Translations under genes and position numbers: made by a program
Notes under the pieces: generated by a model
What the model was told of the DNA's origin: nothing
Seen by the model: the letters and a program-made list of their open reading frames with translations, nothing else
Database searches by the model: none
Part shown: positions 6,148-9,791 of the stretch, in pieces
Numbering within the stretch: position 1 is the stretch's first letter
Layout: every line of letters begins with the position of its first letter
Source: JBGMEA01 sp964444065
GTDB lineage: Bacteria; Bacillota; Clostridia; Eubacteriales; Anaerofustaceae
DNA: 9,791 nt
Assembly (NCBI GenBank): GCA_964444065.1
Contig: CAYUFL010000051.1
Coordinates: 1-9,791, forward strand
Direction: 5' to 3'

Positions 6148-6648
6148 ATGAAGAGAATTTTTGCTTTTGCGGCAATGCTTTGCATGTTGCTGCCTCTGCT
6201 TGCGGGCTGCGGGGATGCGACTTTGCCGGACTTCGGCATGTCTGCGAAGGACATAATGAAGGGTGCGATTTCAAACGGCAATACTTACGGATATACGCTG
6301 AAAGTTACGGGATTTGAATCGAATACGGAAACAAGCGGTGGTGTGAACACAACGGATTACTCCTATACCATCAACGATTATTTGTATCTGTATATCGAAT
6401 CCTCCAGCTATTACGGAGATGCGATTTATATCGGATTGGACGAGGTGGCTTTTGATGCGGGTGATTATGATACACCGACAAATGAATGGGTTTCACTCGT
6501 ATACGGCGTGATGGAAACCATCGATCCGAAAGCGGATACCGATGAATTCGACACGATTTTTTCAGCGGCGGATATCGTAACCTATCACGGATATACTTAT
6601 ACATATGAGGAATATAACGGTATGTACTACGTGATTATTACGAAATAA
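6148..6648 (+). CDS. Unrecognised lipoprotein, Tyr/Asp/Thr-rich
   Basis: The 166-residue protein begins with a lipoprotein signal peptide ending in LLAGC, with the acylated Cys at position 21, so it should sit on the outer face of the cytoplasmic membrane. The mature part is rich in Tyr, Thr, Asp and Gly (for example YTYTYEEYNGMYYV near the end), with alternating polar and hydrophobic residues that suggest beta strands. I recognise no catalytic motif or named family; a small substrate- or surface-binding lipoprotein is the most that can be said. The start has AAAGGAG eight bases upstream. It appears to be a single-gene unit with its own promoter (6072) and a strong terminator (6700). Confidence 0.85.
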   Translation: MKRIFAFAAMLCMLLPLLAGCGDATLPDFGMSAKDIMKGAISNGNTYGYTLKVTGFESNTETSGGVNTTDYSYTINDYLYLYIESSSYYGDAIYIGLDEVAFDAGDYDTPTNEWVSLVYGVMETIDPKADTDEFDTIFSAADIVTYHGYTYTYEEYNGMYYVIITK

Positions 6649-6697
6649 CAAAAGAACTGTGCTCAGAAGGCTACAGGCATATCCATCGTTTCGTAAT
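6637..6697. repeat. 9-bp perfect inverted repeat around the lipoprotein stop codon
   Basis: ATTACGAAA (6637-6645, overlapping the stop codon) and TTTCGTAAT (6689-6697) are exact reverse complements 43 bases apart. They could form a long-range stem in the mRNA 3' end just before the terminator at 6700. Chance is also possible. Confidence 0.35.
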
Positions 6698-6699
6698 CT

Positions 6700-6731
6700 G
6701 ATACCCCTATGCAAAAGGGGTATCTTTTTTT
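6700..6731 (+). terminator. Intrinsic terminator after the 6148 lipoprotein
   Basis: GATACCCCT (6700-6708) pairs perfectly with AGGGGTATC (6716-6724), followed by seven T's. This is the strongest terminator in the window. Confidence 0.92.
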
Positions 6732-6744
6732 GTTGATCTGGTAT

Positions 6745-6778
6745 ATTTCAGACAAATTTCAGAATTCAGTGTTATGAT
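6745..6778 (+). promoter_or_regulatory. Promoter of the ferritin-like lipoprotein with overlapping direct repeats
   Basis: ATTTCAGA occurs at 6745-6752 and again at 6756-6763, an 11-base spacing, with a further TTCAG at 6765-6769. A -10 box TATGAT lies at 6773-6778; the best -35 (CAGACA, 6749-6754, 18-base spacer) falls inside the repeats. Tandem repeats spaced by one helical turn over a weak -35 are typical of response-regulator sites, but no regulator is identified. Confidence 0.4.
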
Positions 6779-6800
6779 CAAACAAAAGGAGTGAAAGAGA

Positions 6801-7334
6801 ATGAAAACAAAACGATGGATTTCCTTTATTTTGATACTGTCTGCGGCAGCGGTTCTGCTGAGCGGATGCGGGCAAAAAACAGTCGATCAGAGTGCGGCGC
6901 AGGAGCTGACCCTCTCGGGGTACGGTTCCGCGGGCGCATCTGCGGATAACGATCTGACACTGGAAAAAATGATGAACTATGCGATACAGGATGAGTATGC
7001 GGCACGTGCGGAGTATGAGCTGATTTTGGATGCGTACGGGGAGCAGCAGCTGTTCCAGAATATTATGAGCGCGGAAGAAACGCATATTGCGACATTGACG
7101 GCATTGTTTCAGTCTTACGGTTTTGCGATTCCAAAGGATACTTCGGCAGATTACGTGGTGCTGCCAGCTTCTCTGGACGAAGCGTATCAGACGGGCGTGG
7201 ATGCGGAGATACTGAATATCGCGATGTATAAAGAATTCCTGTCTTACGATTTGCCGTCCGATGTGGCGCAGGTATTCACATCGCTGATGGAGGCGTCGCA
7301 AAATCATCTTGCTTCGTTTAAAAAGCATCTGTAA
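6801..7334 (+). CDS. Ferritin-like (DUF2202-type) lipoprotein
   Basis: The 177-residue protein has a lipoprotein signal peptide with LLSGC (Cys23) and a Gly/Ser/Ala-rich linker to about residue 50. The rest is helical and follows the DUF2202 ferritin-like pattern: AIQDEYAARAEYELIL with Glu65, then SAEETH with Glu92 and His95. A second half has MYKEF (Glu145) and EASQNHL (Glu164, His169). Paired Glu and ExxH in two helix pairs suggest a di-metal site on the outer face of the membrane, perhaps for metal or oxidant handling; the substrate is unknown for this family. AGGAG lies nine bases before the ATG. No terminator is evident after the stop, so readthrough toward the MarR-type gene at 7451 is possible. 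Confidence 0.82.
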   Translation: MKTKRWISFILILSAAAVLLSGCGQKTVDQSAAQELTLSGYGSAGASADNDLTLEKMMNYAIQDEYAARAEYELILDAYGEQQLFQNIMSAEETHIATLTALFQSYGFAIPKDTSADYVVLPASLDEAYQTGVDAEILNIAMYKEFLSYDLPSDVAQVFTSLMEASQNHLASFKKHL

Positions 7335-7351
7335 TGTTGCGATTTAATGAA

Positions 7352-7396
7352 TTTTACGAAAATTTTACAAAAGATGTCGTTAAATTTCAGTTAAAT
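7352..7396 (+). promoter_or_regulatory. 11-bp spaced direct repeats upstream of the MarR-type gene
   Basis: TTTTAC occurs at 7352-7357 and 7363-7368, and TTAAAT at 7380-7385 and 7391-7396, each pair spaced by 11 bases. The second pair ends just before the -35 box (7399). The layout resembles activator sites of the OmpR/PhoB class. The spacer holds AAATTTCAG (7382-7390), also found at 6754-6762 before the ferritin-like gene. Confidence 0.45.
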
Positions 7397-7398
7397 GA

Positions 7399-7427
7399 TT
7401 GCGCACGCAACCCAACTTTGATATAAT
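7399..7427 (+). promoter_or_regulatory. Promoter of the MarR-type regulator
   Basis: TTGCGC at 7399-7404 and a perfect TATAAT at 7422-7427 have a 17-base spacer. The poor -35 together with repeats directly upstream suggests help from an activator. Transcription would start near 7434, about 17 bases before the ATG. Confidence 0.6.
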
Positions 7428-7450
7428 CCGAGACAAACAGGGGGTTGCAT

Positions 7451-8104
7451 ATGAAAAAGAATAAGGACAACAAAGATAAAAAGAAGGATGACGCTATCCT
7501 GCAGGATCAGGAAAGTATCGTTGAGCAGGATAAAGCAAAAAAAGAATCAAAGGCAAAAAAAGAGCCGAAGGAACCGAAGGCGGACAAGCCTTTGAAAGAG
7601 CAGAAAGAACCGAAGGAAGAGAAAGAATCCAAAGAATCAAAAGAGCTGAAAGAAGCGGTTTATCAGAAAGCTGTTTCAGCGATGTATCGTTTCGGACAGA
7701 GCTATTTCAGCATACAGATGAAGCCGTTCGGGCTGGACAAGGGGCAATGGGGTTTTCTTTCGGAACTGCTGTTCTCGGGAGACGGATTATCGCAGGAACA
7801 GCTGAGCGAACATCTGATGATAGATAAGTCGAATACTGCAAGAGCATTGAAAGTTCTCGAAGAAAAAGGATATATCATACGCGAAGAAGAAGCCGTTACG
7901 CGCAAGAAGTATATTTATCTGACGGAAGCCGCAAAAGCGATACGGCATGAAATCAGATCGATTCAGAATGAGTATAACGATATTCTGATGGATGGATTCA
8001 GTGACGACGACGCGAAAAAAGCGCGAAAAATACTGGAACATATGATGGAAAACGTGATGAATTATCGTGCCGAAGCGGCGGCGGACGAGAAAGAAGAAGC
8101 GTAA
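7451..8104 (+). CDS. MarR-family regulator with Lys/Glu-rich N-terminal extension
   Basis: The C-terminal 150 residues of this 217-residue protein are a MarR-type winged helix. They comprise an entry helix (AVYQKAVSAMYRFGQSYF), FGLDKGQWGFL, a helix-turn-helix near 114-136 (LSQEQLSEHLMIDKSNTARAL), the wing GYIIREEEAVTRKKYIYLT, and two C-terminal dimer helices. MarR proteins are usually about 140-150 residues and bind DNA as dimers. Residues 1-68 are an added, disordered, highly charged stretch with repeated KEPKEPK/KESKESKELKE units. ATG 7451 has GGGGG six bases upstream. A strong terminator follows. The gene may regulate itself or a neighbour, but no palindromic operator is plain at its promoter. 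The ligand is unknown. Confidence 0.85.
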   Translation: MKKNKDNKDKKKDDAILQDQESIVEQDKAKKESKAKKEPKEPKADKPLKEQKEPKEEKESKESKELKEAVYQKAVSAMYRFGQSYFSIQMKPFGLDKGQWGFLSELLFSGDGLSQEQLSEHLMIDKSNTARALKVLEEKGYIIREEEAVTRKKYIYLTEAAKAIRHEIRSIQNEYNDILMDGFSDDDAKKARKILEHMMENVMNYRAEAAADEKEEA

Positions 8105-8106
8105 AG

Positions 8107-8126
8107 GCAAGGGGATAAGTCCTTGC
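8107..8126 (+). other. Hairpin just after the MarR stop codon
   Basis: GCAAGG (8107-8112) pairs with CCTTGC (8121-8126) across an 8-base loop, with no T-tract. It may stabilise the mRNA end ahead of the terminator at 8148. Confidence 0.4.
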
Positions 8127-8147
8127 TGCAACAAGACAACTGAACAC

Positions 8148-8180
8148 AAAAACGGAATCCCAGACGGGACTCCGTTTTTT
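8148..8180. terminator. Bidirectional intrinsic terminator between convergent genes
   Basis: AAAAACGGA-A-TCCC (8148-8161) pairs with GGGA-C-TCCGTTTTT around an AGAC loop, with one internal mismatch. T-tracts follow in both directions: six T's on the plus strand and five on the minus strand. It can end both the MarR and the TrkH/OB-fold transcripts. Confidence 0.88.
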
Positions 8181-8209
8181 GATACGACAGCCATGTGCGT
8201 GATATCTGA

Positions 8210-8716
8210 TCAATCGACCGAAGCGCCGTTTTTCCTCATGCGGAAATAAATGCCGAATAACCCGCAGACCAGCAGAAACAGAATTGCCGCGATCGCAATT
8301 TTTGTCCCGGAGATTGTTTCCGAACTCAGATGCCCCTGCGACACAATGCGCATTGCGGTGCAGTGGATATCGACATCGCCGCCGTGCTGCGCACAGTTGA
8401 GATAGAATGTGCCGGTTACTTCGATCGTGTCGCCGATCTTCTTGTAGTCTCCGTAATAGGTGATCCGGCGCGCATCTTCCGTTTTCATCCAGATACCGAT
8501 GGCATTTGTACCGTCGGAAATGTTCACCCAGCTGTAATCGCCGCGCTGCATTGCTTCGCCGAGCGCCTCTCCCTGCACGGTTACCTGTGTACCGTCGTAC
8601 GTTGTGCCGTTCGAAATCAGATCGTTGATTGCGATTGCAGTATCCGCGGATACGGGAGAAGCAATCAGACAGATGACGAGCAGCGCGCAGATCAGCGCGA
8701 GAATCGATTTTGACAT
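8210..8716 (-). CDS. Exported membrane-anchored OB-fold protein
   Basis: The 168-residue protein has a signal peptide (cleavage likely after SPVSA, residue 24). An extracytoplasmic domain of about 100 residues follows the order of a small OB-fold of the nucleic-acid-binding type: YDGTQVTVQGEALGEAM, WVNISDGTNAIGIWM, IGDTIEVTGTFYLNC. A hydrophobic helix (about 138-158) anchors the C-terminus, with a short basic tail. Because it lies outside the membrane, nucleic acid binding is uncertain and its role is unknown. Its start lies inside the end of the TrkH gene (25-base overlap), with GGAGGAGTGA shortly upstream, which implies translational coupling. It could be a partner of the transporter. Confidence 0.78.
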   Translation of the reverse strand: MSKSILALICALLVICLIASPVSADTAIAINDLISNGTTYDGTQVTVQGEALGEAMQRGDYSWVNISDGTNAIGIWMKTEDARRITYYGDYKKIGDTIEVTGTFYLNCAQHGGDVDIHCTAMRIVSQGHLSSETISGTKIAIAAILFLLVCGLFGIYFRMRKNGASVD

Positions 8717-9791
8717 ACTTTTTTCACTCCTCCGAAAAAATAACCGATCAGGGCAAAGACAGACAAAAATTCCAGACGTCCCAGATACATGGCAATAATA
8801 TCGAATACTTTCATCGCAGCCGGCATGGAGGCAGATGTAACGCCGATGGATAATCCGACATTGCCCGTAACGGAAGCCGATTCGAATGCTGCTTCTGTGA
8901 GCGGGTAGCCGAAATACGTGCCCAGCAATGTGCCCGCCGCAAAGGTAACAGTGTAGCAGATGATGATCAGTGCCGCGGCTTTGATTGCGGTATCATCCAG
9001 AATGCTGTCTTTCATGTTGTGATATTTCACGCTTCTGACGTTGCGTTCCGAGGAAATCAGTTTTTTTACATCAGCAAGGATTCCTTTGTATACAATGCCG
9101 ACGCGCAGTCCTTTGAACCCGCCTGCGGTAGAGCAGGCAGAGCCGCCGATGAGCATGGCAACAATCATAATCAAGATCGCGAAATCGCCCCATTGCAGAA
9201 TAAACTGTTTGGAATATACGGTATTGAATCCGGTGGTCGTATGGGCGGAAAGCACGTTGTAAACCACACGTCGGAACAGGGAAACCGCATCGGTGTAAAT
9301 GCCCGACTTGCTCAGCTGCGCGACGACAAAGGCGCAGGCGGCAAACGATGTGATCACGAAGCTCTGCACCTCGATATTCTTCGTCAGTTCCTTTCGGTTG
9401 CCGTTCCATACGGCGTAATGCAGCCCGAAATTCAGGGAACCCAAAATGAAGAACAGGATTGTGACGGTTTCGTACAGAAAGCTGTGGTAGAACATGACAT
9501 TTAAGGATGTCGGCGCAAATCCGCCCGTACTCCATGCGGATGCAAACATGCAGAATCCCTGATAGAGCGCGTTCAACGGTTGGAGCCCGATTTGCATACC
9601 GGTCAGCCAAAGCGCGGCAGTACCGATCAGCAAATAAATCAGGCTGATCTTCCAGATCATGCGAGCCGTTCCTTTGACATTCGGCAGCAGCTCCACGTCT
9701 TTTGCTTCGCCGACGTAAAATTTATAAGCGCCGCCCGTGTTTCTCAGCAGCGTGGTCAGCGCCAGTACGACCATGCCTTGCCCGCCGACAA
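8692..9791 (-). CDS. TrkH-type potassium transporter subunit, C-terminal part (cut by window edge)
   Basis: The open frame runs off the window at 9791 (it reads VGGQGMVVLAL across 9791-9757), so 366 residues of a protein that is usually ~450-500 are present. It is a multi-span Trk/Ktr/HKT-superfamily membrane protein that takes up K+ with an RCK partner (TrkA/KtrA). Three of four selectivity-filter loops are visible: STGGFAPTS followed by a LNFGLHY segment (second repeat), TTTGFNT (third) and VTGNVGLS (fourth). GGSACSTAGGFKGLR is the conserved segment after the third loop. The first pore repeat and N-terminus are outside. No TrkA gene is in view. The stop codon lies 25 bases inside the OB-fold gene that follows. 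Confidence 0.9.
   Translation of the reverse strand, partial: VGGQGMVVLALTTLLRNTGGAYKFYVGEAKDVELLPNVKGTARMIWKISLIYLLIGTAALWLTGMQIGLQPLNALYQGFCMFASAWSTGGFAPTSLNVMFYHSFLYETVTILFFILGSLNFGLHYAVWNGNRKELTKNIEVQSFVITSFAACAFVVAQLSKSGIYTDAVSLFRRVVYNVLSAHTTTGFNTVYSKQFILQWGDFAILIMIVAMLIGGSACSTAGGFKGLRVGIVYKGILADVKKLISSERNVRSVKYHNMKDSILDDTAIKAAALIIICYTVTFAAGTLLGTYFGYPLTEAAFESASVTGNVGLSIGVTSASMPAAMKVFDIIAMYLGRLEFLSVFALIGYFFGGVKKVCQNRFSR

Noticed and set aside
9019..9610. Long frames opposite the TrkH gene on both strands
   Set aside because: They are shadows of a clear membrane transporter gene; their translations show no family pattern and no start signals.

Overview
The window looks like a chromosomal segment of a low-to-moderate-GC Firmicute, most likely a clostridial lineage. 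The signs are sigma-A type promoters, purine-rich Shine-Dalgarno sites (AGGAG/GGAGG), strong intrinsic terminators after most genes, lipobox lipoproteins, a 7TM-PAS-GGDEF signalling protein and an MGDG-synthase-like lipid glycosyltransferase. No tRNA, rRNA, CRISPR array, transposase or phage structural gene was seen.

Layout. 1-334 (-) is the 5' part of a diacylglycerol glycosyltransferase-type gene. 347-742 is mostly non-coding, with a possible decayed AraC-cupin fragment on the minus strand and a forward promoter. 743-2311 (+) is an intact membrane diguanylate cyclase. Directly after it lies a frameshifted, truncated HD-GYP phosphodiesterase remnant that ends at a terminator. 2540-2865 carries a strong promoter followed about 65 nt later by a terminator, so it is either a small RNA or an attenuated leader for the D-2-hydroxyacid dehydrogenase at 2866-3804. 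4038-4361 is a small winged-helix protein with a C-terminal membrane anchor.

4506-5768 is the odd region: an AT-rich single gene with its own promoter and terminator. It encodes a ~190-residue helical N-terminal region joined to a RES domain, the fold of the NAD+-consuming RES/ParT/MbcT toxins. No Xre-type antitoxin lies beside it. This is the best candidate here for an undescribed system, such as a stand-alone abortive-infection type effector.

5809-5952 (-) is a 47-codon gene that starts like a molybdopterin-binding Mop domain and ends as a membrane tail. 6148-6648 and 6801-7334 are two lipoproteins: one unrecognised, one with a DUF2202 ferritin-like domain. 7451-8104 is a MarR-type regulator with an unusual Lys/Glu-rich N-terminal extension. 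The promoters at 6801 and 7451 share an AAATTTCAG element within 11-bp direct repeats. 8210-9791 (-) holds an overlapping pair, a TrkH-type potassium transporter (cut by the window edge) and an exported OB-fold membrane protein, which converge on the MarR gene across a shared bidirectional terminator.

How the parts relate. Most genes appear to be single-gene transcription units with their own promoter and terminator. The only clear operon is TrkH plus OB-fold protein. Functional links between neighbours are weak. The main themes are c-di-GMP signalling, cell-envelope lipoproteins, ion transport and one likely acquired effector gene.
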